Positions 22,501 to 34,954 of a stretch of 64,000 nucleotides of DNA are shown here, in pieces (the first letter of the stretch is position 1; each line of letters begins with the position of its first letter). The stretch is from Filosporella fistucella (taxonomy: Eukaryota > Ascomycota > Leotiomycetes > Helotiales). The position numbers were made by a program, and so were the translations under genes. The notes beneath the pieces are model-generated. The model ran no database searches and was not told the DNA's origin. It saw nothing but the letters and a program-made list of their open reading frames with translations. The DNA is taken from positions 372,001-436,000 of the forward strand of contig JAQJZZ010000002.1 in the NCBI GenBank assembly GCA_030077755.1, in the 5' to 3' direction.

Positions 22501-24141
22501 GAAATTTCAAACGCTGAGATTGCAAGTTCTTGCATTCTCTACATGCTGCTCGATGAATTTAAGAGCGGCTGTTGCAATGGTGCCTTTAAGCTTGAGGTTC
22601 GAACTTATTTGTGGCGATTAGCGGCATACGCTACCTATATTTTTGATCAACACCTCAAGCGGTTGCGGTCGCTGTCGCCACAACTCTTAGTACAATTAGG
22701 CCACTTTTCGAAGTCTGACAACAGCGTGTTCTCCGCAATTCTACAGCTGCGCAATATGGGAGGACATAATGAGGAAGAGAAGTACATAGATCCAGGCGAG
22801 GTGAATGTAAGCACAATGATACATTCCACATACTTGTACGATATTCTAGAGATAAATAAAATCGAATATCCTTGGGCATCACTTCCGCCCCCTCGGTTCA
22901 CTCTTCATCAGGCTGCCCGCTATGGCCAAACATCTGCTGTCTCTCGCCTCTTGGCATCGCAACCTGATTTGGACATCAATGAAAAGGATTCCGAAGACAA
23001 ATCTCCTCTCTACCATGCGGCAGAGAATGCCCACTGCGATGTTGCAAGGATCCTTCTTGATAAATCTGCGTTGGTTGACCACACTGGGCGGGACGGAGCA
23101 ACACCGTTGATGACAGCTTGTAAAAGTGGGCATATTGCTGTCGCAGAATTGCTCTTGAACCACAAAGCTAGTGTGTACTTGCAAAATGCGAGGGCAGAAA
23201 CCGCACTCGATCTAGCTTGTAGAATGAGCCATTTTAACATTGTGAAACTGCTTGTCAGGCGTGGAGCAGAAGTTACAACGAGGGGAGTAAAATATGCCTC
23301 AGGGGAGAGTGAAGATGATGCAATACTCGAATTTCTTCTACAGATTCCTATTGGCCGGATCGACGTTGAAGCGCTTGAGGCTGCTTCCATATTCGGGAGG
23401 CTCACAAGGTGCGAGTGGCTTCTGGACCGGGATGTCCCTGTTTCGGAAGAGGCACTGGTTCTCGCTTGCGGGAATTATTGTGTAGATGACAAGGTTCTAG
23501 ATCTTCTAATCGCTAGGGGAGGTATTCCAACCCAGAAAGTCCTCGATCAAGCTTGTGACTGGGGTTACTACACACGATGCAAGAAGCTATTAAACGAGGG
23601 CGTCGCTATCTCTAAGAATGCGCTAATTTTGGCATGCGGGGAAAGTTGCGGGAGCGATGACATTTTTGATCTTCTCATCGAGAGGGGAGCTTCCGTCACG
23701 AGCATGGCTATCGAAGAAGCTTGCAATTATGGTTGGCATAGTCGATGTATAAAGCTATTGGATCTTGATGTCGAGATCACCCCTCAAGCACTTGTTAACG
23801 CATGTGGACTTGAATGTGAGGACGATAGTGTACTTGATCTCCTTCTCGAAAGAGCTACTATAAATATCGCTACCTCTAAAGCTCTCGAGCAGGCTTGCGA
23901 ATATGGTTGGCGTAGTCGATGTGTAAAGTTATTGGATTTGGGTGTGCAGACCACGGCAAAAGCGCTTGCTTGTGGTTGGTTCAAGAAGGGAAAAGAGCAT
24001 GGGATCTCAAAGATTCTGCTTGGAAAGAGCGAAGCTGGTGGGGTTACTCAGGAGTTGATCAAGGAAGCTGAGACTCTTTTGGCTAATTGGGAAAGGGATA
24101 AATTTAGCGGGTGGGGAGTGGAAATTATTCTTAGAAAGTAG
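19585..24141 (+). CDS. NACHT-ankyrin NLR (fungal STAND protein)
   Basis: Eight exons: 19585-20150, 20248-20536, 20595-20717, 20768-20852, 20899-21288, 21336-21360, 21418-22011 and 22059-24141; 1384 aa with every phase consistent. Residues 1-190 are Ser/Pro-rich; ~195-330 form a helical N-terminal domain (LVVGGVRFIID, LVDYLPIFDLY) like those of fungal STAND proteins, closest to the DUF7708 or Goodbye types. Walker A PGSGKS is at ~485-490 and Walker B VYIVIDALDEC at ~584-594; a FLWAKLQLD motif and winged-helix-like part follow. Canonical ankyrin repeats span ~970-1100. Residues ~1122-1335 hold four 58-residue cysteine-rich repeats. Such NLRs are switch-like sensors in non-self recognition and programmed cell death; the ligand is unknown. 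An acidic open frame follows the stop. Confidence 0.92.
23353..23990 (+). repeat. Four 58-aa repeats inside the NLR
   Basis: Repeating pattern: A-L/I-x-x-A-C-x-x-G-x-x-x-R-C-x-x-L-L-D, then A-L-x-x-A-C-G-x-x-C-x-D-D-x-x-x-D-L-L. The first copy is the most diverged; the last is truncated. The unit is probably a pair of modified ankyrin repeats amplified as a block. Confidence 0.85.
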
Positions 24142-24272
24142 AAGAAAAGGAAGACGATGCCGAATCCAAAGCAGAGAGTAACAGCAGCATCGAGGATGAC
24201 ATATCAGAGGCGAGCGACGAACAGCAAGGCGTTCCCGAAGCCCAAGAAGATATTTACAGCAGCGCGTATTAG
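24138..24272 (+). other. Acidic frame past the NLR stop
   Basis: Forty-four codons open in the frame shifted by -1 from the NLR, overlapping its TAG. The composition is acidic and Ser-rich (VEEKEDDAESKAESN, then SEASDEQQG, ending SSAY and TAG). A TTCTTAG just upstream (24128-24134) could act as a 3' splice site. It may be an alternative last exon or a tail lost by a frameshift. No donor was identified with confidence. Confidence 0.35.
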
Positions 24273-25523
24273 ATCCTCATCCCGTTCTCCTCAATCTAAT
24301 CGGCACAAGCGATTCCTTGAAGGGCATCAATTTAACAACTTCCCTAACACAATTCGAGTTGCCCATCAACGATTTCCTCAGCCTTCACTTTCACGTTATA
24401 TTTTTCTTGAGAGTTAGCTACTTTGCACATTTCTTTGCTACTCTACAGTTCTTTTTTGTTCTTCCTACCACTGTATTTACTTGCCAATCTGGGGAAAATT
24501 GAGCATACGAATTACGAAGTTATACCTTATGTCCTAGAACTGAAGTTTTGCTTTTCGATCAATCAGATTGTCGCTCCTCGGCTAGGATGAATAAATACAC
24601 GTGAATATGACCATGGGAAATCATCCATCGATACCACAATTCTCAAATCCGTCTCTACACATCTTTCCAACTTGCTTCTACACCCTTCACATGTAGTCTG
24701 AACCCTCGCTTATACCCCTTTCCCAGTACCCTATCTCGTTGCTCACACTTCTATTTCCCGACCCTTTTCATGCTCTCTCATGCACTCTCCGGCCCTTTTA
24801 CACATCGTCCATATACCTAATGGATCTGGAAAGAGCCCAGATTATCCACATACTTCCAATTCTCTCGCCCCTTCCTCACGAGAGTGTTCATCACCTAATA
24901 TATCACGTGATCTCACACCTTTAACGATTGGCCGAGGCATGGAAAGCACCGAAGAGGTAGGTCTATGAAAAGAGACAGGGTAGGAGAAAATGGATGATAG
25001 AGGCTTATACGGGAGACGGGTAGAAAGAGGAGGAAAATTGGCAGGAGGCAAGATAGGAAGCGGAGAGGCTCTAAACGGGCGAAGCACAAAAGAGGAGAGA
25101 TGGACCGTGGAGGAGAGCACGGACTGTTAAAGGAGAAAATGTGAGTCAAGGACAAGTAAGAAAGAGAGGCAAGAGGCAAGGTGAGATAACATCAACATAT
25201 GAAGTAAGGAGAGGGCGGGAAAAGGAGAGCAGTCATAAACAGAAAGAAGGTCGTGTGAGTATCACAAATCATGGGACGAGAAAGACATGGAAAGAATACA
25301 TGCTCATAGATCATAATTCGTGGTTCCTATAAACATAGCTTCTCTTCCTATTCCATCACTAGCTATCGAAGTAGCTAAGTGCATGACAATATCTATTTCA
25401 ATTTCGGCAGTCCCTTCATCTCTGCTCTTCTACCACAACACGCCAATCCGCATCACAATATCCCTTCCTCACTCTCCACCCTACAACCATTCAACCCTAT
25501 TTATCACCCCTCGCACTGAATCT
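24273..25523. other. Intergenic between convergent genes
   Basis: Convergent 3' flanks of the NLR and urease genes. Pyrimidine-rich first half and purine-rich second half (24950-25260) give short spurious frames. No gene or repeat is supported. Confidence 0.5.
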
Positions 25524-28386
25524 CTAATAAACAAACCCCACCTGCCCCAACGGCAACCTCTCCGCCGGCTCACAAACCATATGCACCCCATCAGCCTCGA
25601 CTCTATAGCTCTCCGGATCCACACTCATGCGCGGTCGTACATCATTAAATTTCATATCCTTCTTCCCAATCGTCCTGCAATTCTTTACTGCTTCCACGCG
25701 CTTTTTAAGATTATAGGTGCTTATTGTGCCAGAGGCGATGGAAGAGGCGGATACGAAGAGGATTGAGGTGTTGGGGACGAGGGGGGCGAACATGGGGCGA
25801 GCGATTATGGGTTGCACGGTTGGGATGGAGGCGTTGGGGTCGCCCTTTTTTTGAGAGGTTAGTTGCTGAGGGTGAATAAGTAAAGGGAGGGAACAAACCA
25901 TCTGACTCCAAGCAATCATTCCGCTCTTCACGACCGTAGTAGGCTTCATCCCAAACCAAGCCGGATCCCACACCACTAGATCCGCCAACTTGCCTACCTC
26001 GATACTGCCGATGATATGGCCCATTCCCTGCGTAATAGCAGGGTTGATAGTGTATTTACTAATATACCTCTTCACTCTGAAATTATCTGCTCCTGTACCT
26101 TCATCTTCCATCAATGTTCCTCTCTGCACTTTATTCTTATGCGCTGTATTCCATGTTCTGAGAATAACTTCACCACACCTACCCATAGCTTGGCTGTCAG
26201 AGGACATCATGCTTATAGCTCCTAGATCGTGGAGGACGTCCTCTGCGGCTATAGTCTCTGCTCGGATACGTGATTCGGCGAAAGCGACGTCTTCGGGGAT
26301 GTTCTTGGAGAGGTGATGGCATACCATTAGCATGTCGAGATGTTCGTCTAGTGTGTTTCGTGTAAAAGGGCGAGTTGGATTTGTAGATGAAGGGAGGACA
26401 TTAGCGTGCTCAACGACGGAAATGATATCTGGTGCGTGACCACCTCCTGCTCCTTCAGTGTGGTAGGTATGAATAGCCCGGTTCTTGAAAGCCGCGATAG
26501 TGGCCTCGACGAAGCCAGACTCATTAAGGGTATCGGTATGGACTAGACACTGAACATCTAGCTCATCGCAGACAGTGAGACAGGAGTCGATTGCTGCAGG
26601 AGTGCTTCCCCAATCTTCGTGGAGTTTGAGACCACATGCTCCGGCTATGACTTGTTCGCGTAGAGCGGTTGGAGAGCTGTCGTTTCCTTTGCCTGTGATT
26701 CCAACGTTGATTGGAACGTTGTCGCAGGCTTGTAGCATTTGACGCATGTAATTTTTGCCGGGAGTACAGGTCGTGGCGCTTGTTCCGGCACTGGAGGTGT
26801 CAGTATGTGAAGATGTATACAATACAGGACAAGCAGCTATATGAAGGCTGATAAATAAAGATAGGGATACTGAAGTGACCACAAAACATACCTAGGACCA
26901 GTCCCACCACCAAGCATGGTAGTAACCCCAGAAGAAATAGACTCATAAACCTGCTGAGGACAAATGAAATGGATATGCGAATCAAATCCACCAGCCGTAA
27001 TGATCTTTCCCTCCCCAGCAATAACATCCGTACAACTACCCACAATCATATTGGGAGCGACGCCCTCCATCATATCAGGATTTCCAGCTTTTCCAATACC
27101 AACAATATTTCCATGCTTGATTCCAATATCTGCTTTGTAAATACCAGTGTAATCAACAATCAAAGCATTGACGATAACCAAGTCAAGAGAAATCTCATCT
27201 GATACACCAGTTGCTTGCCCCATGCCTTCACGAAGTGTCTTTCCTCCTCCAAATTTACATTCATCTCCATATGAAGTAAGATCTTTCTCCACCTTAATCC
27301 ACAGATCTGTAAATCCAAGACGAACCACATCACCAGTCGTAGGTCCAAACATTGTAGCATAAGCGGCGCGGTCCATCTCAAATATATCAATGTGTGCGAG
27401 ATCTCCAATTGGCTCTGGTATATGGGCGAACCCTCCTTGTTGAAGCTTTATTGTGATTTCATCCACGCGTCCAATGTCAACCTTGCCAGTAGCCAAGTGG
27501 TTACCGCCTCTGATAATCTTATTCCCTCCAATTTCAACAAGTGTAACAGTTTTTGTATCTCCTGGCTCGAAACGGACTGATGTTCCGGCTGCGATGTCGA
27601 GGCGATAGCCATAAGCTTTGATACGGTCGAATTCGAGCTGAGGATTTGTTTCGATGAAGTGATAATGGGAGCCAATCTATTTTGTCAATTCACAATCCAA
27701 TATTGCTACAAGCAGAACGTACTTGTATAGGTCTATCTCCCTTACTAGTGACCTTCAATCTAATCCTCTTCTTCCCCTCATTCAGCTTCACCTTACCCTT
27801 AACCGTCACCACCGCACCAGGCATCTTCGTACTTTCATACTCCTCTTCCTTATGCATAGGAAATAAATCCTGACTCGGAATTGGCAGAAAACTTCCATAT
27901 AATGCTTTTGCTAAGTCGCCGTCGTCGGTGGAGATAGGGTGGTGGACAGTAACGAGATAGGTACCGGTAACGAATGTTCCTTCAACCATTATTTCGGTGA
28001 GAGTCGATACGACAGAGGGTTGAACATGGCGACGACCGAGCATGGTTGCGCCGATGGACATGAGGTCTGCGACTGTGTGGTTTCCATCACGGATGAGCTG
28101 TTTTGTTAGTTGGAGCTGGTGGTAGGTGGGGTGAAGGTACTTCTTGGAGATTATTTGCGATTAGAGCCTAGAAAGGTCAATTATTTCCAACTTTTGACAG
28201 TAATAACGCAGAAAATACATACGCAAGCTTCACCATGATTGAGCTTCACACCTCTTGCCAGTCTCCTCTGTGCAAGCAGACCAACCTGCGAAATGACAAG
28301 CTTATCGAGCTATCAGAGCTATCAGTCGCAGCTCCAAAATTTTTACTGATAAGACCATAACATACTTCTCTTGGGACGAGATGCAT
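25524..28386 (-). CDS. ure1: Urease (single-chain, eukaryotic type)
   Basis: Seven exons, minus strand: 28386-28366, 28309-28223, 28167-28141, 28097-27723, 27676-26892, 26790-25899 and 25844-25524; 835 aa, the normal length for fungal urease. The start MHLVPRE joins [20 protein letters not shown], the gamma-type part; the beta-type part follows from [11 protein letters not shown]. The alpha-type catalytic part shows nickel ligands in GGFDSHIHF, the carbamylated Lys in [12 protein letters not shown], the His flap in MVCHHLSKN and [15 protein letters not shown]. It hydrolyses urea to ammonia and carbamate in the cytosol and needs separate nickel-insertion proteins, none of which are in this window. 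All three bacterial subunits are fused in one chain, as in fungi and plants. The first exon codes for only seven residues. Confidence 0.95.
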
Positions 28387-29044
28387 CTTGAATTATCTTG
28401 TACGTTGCAAGAAGACAAAGCTTCAATGCAAACTCAATTGAGAAATATGAGGAGAGATTATCGGAGCATACCCCGCAAATGTGACCTTGAGGTTTGCGAT
28501 AAAGGGCTGATGGATGTTTCGATGGACAGGGATGCTGATAGTGACAGAAACATTTTAGCCGGGCGGACTTGGCGGATATCAGTTGATTGTGGGCTGAGGA
28601 TTGTCGAGGGGTTTCGGTTGAAAGGTTATAATTTTATCGGGCCACAGAACTTGATTCAATACTTGAGGACCTACATTGCGTGCCAAATTGCTTTCCATCA
28701 TCGCCAAACCTAAAATCCTAGACTTTCACAGCTTAGAGAAACTTGTCGACTCATTCATGAAGATTTGAGTAGATACCCTACAACACAGCAAGAGGTACAG
28801 AAGATATCATATTTCGGATCAGACGCGTCAATTGACTGTATACACTACCAATACCAAGGCATTCAATGCCACAGCCAGCTATATGCAATTCATGTATCGT
28901 CCGAATCCTTTTGCCAAACCTTCATCATTCATGATCCATAAAGCAACGGACCAAACTCCAGGCAATTCGCCCTATCCCGAGGTATAATATAACGCCAATA
29001 ATGCAATGCAAACGCTGAATCAAATCAAATCAAATGCAATTGTT
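28387..29044. other. Intergenic, nothing recognised
   Basis: Urease upstream region and the 3' flank of the RING gene. A 110-codon plus-strand frame begins over the urease first exon and shows no motif. Confidence 0.4.
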
Positions 29045-31096
29045 TCAAAATCCAGGGAATGCTCTTGCCAATGTTTTCCGCCCTGCAGAATGTTAGAGGA
29101 CCTCGACAGGTGATTTTAGGTACTTACACTTGGGAAGAGATTGCTCTTCAAGTAAATCAGGATCTCGAATGGGAACCCGTCTAGCGGTGAGCTCGCGTAT
29201 CCTCTGTTCGACAATTTGTTCTCGTGAAGGTTCTTGACTCAATCGTGCACCTTCTTGTCGCCGAGGAACCGTGTTCATTATGAATACTGGCTGAGGTTGG
29301 TGAGGCATCTGAGGCTGTGTCGTTGAAGTATTAAACATAGTCGTGAGATTCGCCCTCAACGTCTGTCGAATGCCCATCTCAAGATCTCCTGAATCGTCAT
29401 GGACGGTGACACGAGATCGAAGTTGTCGGATCTTCCGCTCTCGTTGAACCATCGCATTTGTAATCTCAATTGGACAATACCCTACCGGCAACGCACTCTT
29501 CTTGCACATCGGACATAGCGAACTATTGTTTGACAAAAATACGTCGATGCAATCGGGATGGAAGATGTGGCCGCATGGCAATTCCCGAATCTCCGAGACT
29601 TCCGAGACAAAATCCTCAAGGCAAATCGGACAAGTTGGCTGTGAATAAGGGAGAAACTTGTGGACTATGATTGATTCTGGAGAAGCTGTACCATTAACGA
29701 CGACAAGTTGTGGTGGAGATTTGCCATCGGTCGAAAAAGTGTAATGGGTTTCAGTTTCCGATCGAGGACTCAACGGGCCATCTTCGCTTTCGGTGATTAC
29801 GCTTTTCGGTCCAGGGGACGATGGAAGTGACTTCTCTGCTTCAGCACTGTAAGTGAACAGAGGTAGTCGAGCAATAACGGATTCCGGAATCGTCAGTCGT
29901 TTGATGCCAAGAGCCTCCAAGTCCACCTCACCCCTTTCTACCCGTTGCCGTAACGATTTTCTCCGAGCTCGTTGAATCAAATGCATCAAAGCAGATATAA
30001 AACCGAGAACAATTACTAGTACAGCCATTACAACAACCAGAAATACCCAGAAACTCGGTAAAGTTGACGCGGTGGAGACATCAAGTTCGGTATACAACCT
30101 AACATAGTCTCTCGGGTCAATTCCCGGCAGTTCCGCAATTTCATGCCCATGAGGTACATTTGTCATATTTCCAGAGTAGAGACTTAGTTGATAGACCAGC
30201 TGAAATCCATAATATCCTGGAACCGCATAGACTGGAAACAAATAGTCATTCTTCCAACCCCCGCCATCTCCAAGATCCCACATCACTGACGATGGCGGAG
30301 GAGGTTTCAGTGTACTATTGTCGGGTAAATAGAATATAAAGCCTCTCGTAGGATCCGTTTTCGCTGACTGTAGGTATGAAATTGTACATTCGGCATTGAT
30401 CCAAGGAGCGATCGCAACGAGAGTGAAGTCGGTCGGCGGGAGATTTGCTTGTCTGGTAACGTTCTTCGGGAGGAATTCTTTCGACAGTTCGTGACATTCA
30501 TCGTCTGCACTGAGGTCCGGAACGTACAAAAAGCCGCTGATTGTCCCATCTCGATCGGCGTTATTGATAGAGAGTGTTTGCAGGTTGTCTTCGAGATGGG
30601 AGAAATAGCTAATGTTTGGCTACATCGCGATCAGTCAGGCTCAAGGAAGGAGAAATAAATACATACCTGCAGCTGTGCCACGACCGAATTAAGCTGTGCA
30701 TCTGTCGCCGTGTCACTCCATTCTTCGTTCGGGAAAAGCAAACTGTTCAGCAGTCAGTCACCCCGCAAAAGACGCGCAATTTAGAAGGGCTTCAATTGAA
30801 TTCGACGGCCTAACACCGCACGTCGCCAGGATAGAAGTGATATTCGATGGAAAGGGGTACGTACACAAATGTATCGATTTCATTTACGGCTACCATGGAG
30901 GTGAGGTCAGTATATATTGTTGATGAAAGATGGGGATGATGAAGCCAAGAGCCAAGATGGCCAAGATGACAGCCAAGGTGCCAAGATGAGAGGGTTCGAT
31001 GCTTACACATTCTCGTTTGGATGGAACGCCTGGAAATTGCGTCGCGGCGTGCAACAACAAGCCACTCGCACGGTGAGGAGACACGACCATGCACAT
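29045..31096 (-). CDS. Transmembrane RING-H2 ubiquitin ligase
   Basis: Supported exons, minus strand: 30742-30667 (LLFPNEEWSDTATD), 30619-29128 and 29082-29045. The last joins by GTAAGT...CTGCAG to give the ending WRKTLARAFPGF. The lumenal part is rich in the YVPDLSADDEC and NLPPTDFTLVAIAPWI elements typical of a protease-associated region. One membrane helix (FWVFLVVVMAVLVIVLGFIS) follows, then a cytosolic RING-H2: C-P-I-C-L, C-G-H-I-F-H-P-D-C, C-P-M-C. Such PA-TM-RING ligases act on endosome or vacuole membranes in ubiquitin-dependent sorting. The 5' end is unresolved: a hydrophobic frame at about 30915-30990 would make a good signal anchor, but I could not fix the join, so the outer limit 31096 is provisional. 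Confidence 0.82.
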
Positions 31097-32464
31097 GTGG
31101 TCGGAACAATTATAAGTACATCTGGAGGGTGAGCACCGGATGTGTGTATTCTGGGTGAGTACAGAGGCACAAAAACCCTTTCAAGGCGAGTCGGGATAAT
31201 TGCAAAGGTGCAAATAGGAGGAGGAAATGGGTTTGCCAAGAGAAATTGAAGGGGGGACAAGCAGCTCGTACTGCACGCGCAGACTACCAAGCTACTTGGC
31301 TGTCCGGCACGCCGGGATACAAAAAGCTTGATTCAGTATGGCTTGTCGATCTATAGAGTTATGTAATCGCGCCCCAGTTCGCCAAGTTTGTGACAGTCGT
31401 GTAACCTGAGATGCCAAGGGGCTGAATGGAAAAGATAAGACGGTGGAGCAATCTGGTCCTGTACTGTATACAGAGGCATAAAGGTAACACAATATCTATG
31501 AATAGAGACATTTGAGCATATTCTGTAATTATTGATAGATATCCTTGAGGTAGCTGAGTATCCATATGATTTCAGTGGCATCCAAATGCACCAGCTGCTC
31601 AGATCTGAGGCACCAAAAAGCTGGTACCTGGTCCAAATTGGAGGTCTTTCTGAGTCAAGGCTGCAGCGCCATGTTTCGATGACTGGAGGTATCAGGCAGC
31701 CCCCGATGGCATCGATGCGACCTTTGATTTGGGCATGGAAAGGTCCCAATTCATCACCCAAGACAAAAAAAGGTCTCCATTCTACCATCCTCACCACTGT
31801 CATCAGAGGGAATCTTCCCCTCGCTTAGAGCCTAAATGTATGCCTACGTATTTTAAAGGGTAGTGTGGTGATGATCCGCTGGCCCTCCAGGGGTCGCGGC
31901 CGTGGAGCTGGGAAAGATCGATAGTGATGACTTGCTCTATAATATTTCAGCGCCATGCATCTAAGTAGCCGTCTCAGGGAAAAGGGAGAGAATAAATATG
32001 CACGTAGCGCCAGTTCACCCAGTGGATGCCGGATCTCGGCTCTTGAGGTTTTGTGCTCGAAATCTGGTCTGGCGCGGAGGCTGATGACTAGCACAGGAAC
32101 AAATTTCAACATCCCTTCGAAGCTTGCATGTATAGTATTGGAGGCCCAGCAATTGTATGTGTTCATCGTATTCCACTTTTCTGAAAATGTATGACTTCTC
32201 CCACCAGCATTACTGGAGTGCTCCCTCACAAACAGACAAAGAGCTGCAGAACAAAGACCTAATATTTTTATATACTTTTTTCGATCCTAACTCGCCTTGA
32301 GCGGTATAGACCTGTGAGAGATACACGATTTCAAAGTAATAGAACGGCATTTGATATATTACATGCACTTGAATTAGCTGTGATATCAAATCGAAGTTTA
32401 TCCGTTCCAACTACTTACCGTAACGCAATGTGGCTAGGCCCGGCGATAATAATTGCCGAAGATC
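31097..32464. other. Divergent intergenic region, 1.4 kb
   Basis: Separates the RING ligase and ada3 starts. Frames of 60-150 codons at 31290-32230 overlap on both strands and lack motifs. No gene, repeat or RNA gene is supported. Confidence 0.45.
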
Positions 32465-34543
32465 ATGACCATGACCCTCAATGTTGACAATATGCGCAAA
32501 GCATCCTCCCCTCTTCACAATCTCAACATCAGCAAAATGCCTCCTCTTCCTAGCCAGAAGGGTACAGGCAAGAAAGGTCGCGATCCGCGCCAATCTCGCA
32601 GCCGCAATACCACCCCAAGTCTTACTGGGGGTGGAACCGCATACCTGGGCTTGCCTGTCGCGTCCTTCCAAACCCTCGACGACATTATCGAACCTTATGG
32701 AGCTGCCATCCCAGGCTCAAAAGAGCTGGAGACAATCTTAGATCGAATCACCAAGCTAGCTGTGGTTGTAGACAATCGTGGCGTTGCCTGCGATCGTGGT
32801 ATGCGCATGATTTCGCAGGGACGAAAGGAGAGACTTGAGGAAATTGAAACCGAGAGACGAGATGAAGAACGCAAGGAGAGAATCAAGAGAGATGCGGAGG
32901 AAGAAGAGAGAGGTAGAAGCAAGGCTAGCAAGATGAAGAAGAAAAAGGACTTAAGCACTTCAAGAGAAGAGAGGCCGCTATCTCATGGAGCCCACGGTTT
33001 AGCCCCGCAAGACGGTACCCACGGTAAGGCTGAAAAGTTTCCGTCACTGTCCGCCGCTGACCTTCCAGATCGTGCTTCCCCCATGCGAGATAAAAAGCCC
33101 GCCCGCAAGATGTCTCGAGATAACGACTCTGCAAGCTCGTCACTATCACCAATTGCTCCTACTACGCCCAATACCGCTCGCCTGGAGAACGACGAGAAGG
33201 ATGACGACGATTCGAGCTCAGACGAACATCAACCCCCTCCCGCGCCCATGATTCCGCACCTTCAGACATTCGGTGACGATCCCTCTACCTTCCCTGATCC
33301 TACGGTCTACGAAATCCGCGAAGTAAAGCCCGATATGGATGATGAGACGAAGCGTGAGATCTATTCTGTTGCACGATTCCCACAACATGATTTAGATGAT
33401 CTCATTGCTGGCACACCACCAGACAAGGATTTCAGCAATGCGAAGCCAACCAACCAGGTTCAAGCCAATACATTCGCTACCTACCTTGAGCCCTACTTCC
33501 GCCCATTCACAGAAGAAGATTTGGCATTCTTGCGCGAGAGAGGAGACCGTGTCAACCCGTTTGTTATTCCTCGCCGTGGCAAGAAGCACTACACGGAGGT
33601 TTGGGCTGAAGAGGATGGTGCAATGGCAGTCGATAGCAATCAACAAGCCCGCGACAAGCTTCCAGCAAATCAAGCCCGTGGCAGCGTTGAGGAGATGAAT
33701 GACGACGTCGCTGAAACCGATCAGATTTCCGCTGGTCCCATCCTCTCACGCTTGCTTGCTACTCTCCGTCCTGAGCACCGCGCGCCTCCTTCTGAGCCGG
33801 CTGGCATCAATGGTGATGTTACTATGGCCAATGATGGCACCAACTCCGATCTTGATAACATTCTTGGAGTTGCTGCTCAACCACCAGTCAACGAGCCAGC
33901 TTCCGCACCACCTGCAACTTTCATGCCGGAGTCCAATTCTGAAGCTTGGAAGAAGGCAAGTCATCCAAAGCTCGACCATGCCCAAGTGGACGAGCGAATT
34001 AAGCAAGAACTACGCCACATCGGCTTCCTACCTGCGGACACCGAGCCTGACTACGATGCCCATTACGATGATGAAATCGCTGCTCGTCTTCGATACCTAC
34101 AAGCCAAACTCAAGGAGCGAAGTATCATCAACGGTGCTAGAAAGGCTCGCCTGACAGATTTGACCAAGGAGCGAATGGCCCACCAGGAGTTCACCAACAT
34201 CCTGGAGGATCTCGACGGACAAGTCCAAACTGCCTACCTCAAGCGGACTCGTCTCTCGAAGAGCAATTCCAAGAAGGCGAAGCGTCCTGGCGGAGCAGGT
34301 GGTGGAAGTCACTTCGTCAATGGTGCAACTGGTGTAGCCAAGGCTGGTATTGGTGATGCTGCCAAGTTGGTCATGGAACGTCGCAATAAGTGGATTGATA
34401 CTATCGGAGGTGTTCTCGACAAGGATGCCAGCCAGGTCAGACGTACAGCTGATCCTGACAGCAGTATCTTCTCCAAGGACCAAATGGCCGAGTACATCAA
34501 GCGTGAGAAAGAGGCCTGGGACGAGGAGGCCGAGGAGGAGTAG
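32465..34543 (+). CDS. ngg1: Ada3/Ngg1 subunit of SAGA and ADA complexes
   Basis: Single-exon ORF. The first ATG is at 32465 (692 aa); ATGs at 32471, 32492 and 32537 are alternatives, and the last (MPPLPSQKGTGKKGRDP) may be the true start. The N-terminal third has basic and coiled-coil stretches (KERLEEIETERRDEERKER), the middle is acidic/Ser-rich and disordered. The C-terminal ~170 residues are the Ada3 domain (ELRHIGFLPADTEPDY, EIAARLRYLQAKLKE, ILEDLDGQVQTAYLKR, KLVMERRNKWIDTIGGV). Ada3 binds Ada2 and Gcn5 and is needed for nucleosome acetylation. Gcn5 itself is encoded 23 kb upstream in this window. Confidence 0.93.
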   Translation: MTMTLNVDNMRKASSPLHNLNISKMPPLPSQKGTGKKGRDPRQSRSRNTTPSLTGGGTAYLGLPVASFQTLDDIIEPYGAAIPGSKELETILDRITKLAVVVDNRGVACDRGMRMISQGRKERLEEIETERRDEERKERIKRDAEEEERGRSKASKMKKKKDLSTSREERPLSHGAHGLAPQDGTHGKAEKFPSLSAADLPDRASPMRDKKPARKMSRDNDSASSSLSPIAPTTPNTARLENDEKDDDDSSSDEHQPPPAPMIPHLQTFGDDPSTFPDPTVYEIREVKPDMDDETKREIYSVARFPQHDLDDLIAGTPPDKDFSNAKPTNQVQANTFATYLEPYFRPFTEEDLAFLRERGDRVNPFVIPRRGKKHYTEVWAEEDGAMAVDSNQQARDKLPANQARGSVEEMNDDVAETDQISAGPILSRLLATLRPEHRAPPSEPAGINGDVTMANDGTNSDLDNILGVAAQPPVNEPASAPPATFMPESNSEAWKKASHPKLDHAQVDERIKQELRHIGFLPADTEPDYDAHYDDEIAARLRYLQAKLKERSIINGARKARLTDLTKERMAHQEFTNILEDLDGQVQTAYLKRTRLSKSNSKKAKRPGGAGGGSHFVNGATGVAKAGIGDAAKLVMERRNKWIDTIGGVLDKDASQVRRTADPDSSIFSKDQMAEYIKREKEAWDEEAEEE

Positions 34544-34954
34544 ATACCCTTTTGTATTTACGCTACGATACTCACGTGTTTACGATCTCTTCAAGCATGG
34601 TGTTACCGGTCTGCTTTCTTTGGATGGATGGCGTTCGAGGATAGTTGGAGTCACTTTGATTTGATTTGAAGGCTGGGAATGCATAAATGGCTGGTGTTTC
34701 TACCCTGGTATGTGGTGTAGATACTGGTGGAGTTCGTAGGTAATGCATGTGCCTGCATTTTGCATGGACTTATGATTTACTTTAATCTCTTTTTCCGATT
34801 TGTGAATTTGTGCTTTACTGCCTTATTGTAGCCATTTTCTCAATACTTTCCTCGCGCTGCCTCAGGAATATTTGCATACCTCACCTCACCTCACTTACCA
34901 CTATTCTATTCATATTTTCAAATAAGTTGTGGGAAGTCAACCAAGTGTGAAACA
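34544..34954. other. ada3 3' flank
   Basis: T/G-rich 3' region; a short CCTCA repeat lies near 34880-34895. No gene is supported. Confidence 0.4.
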
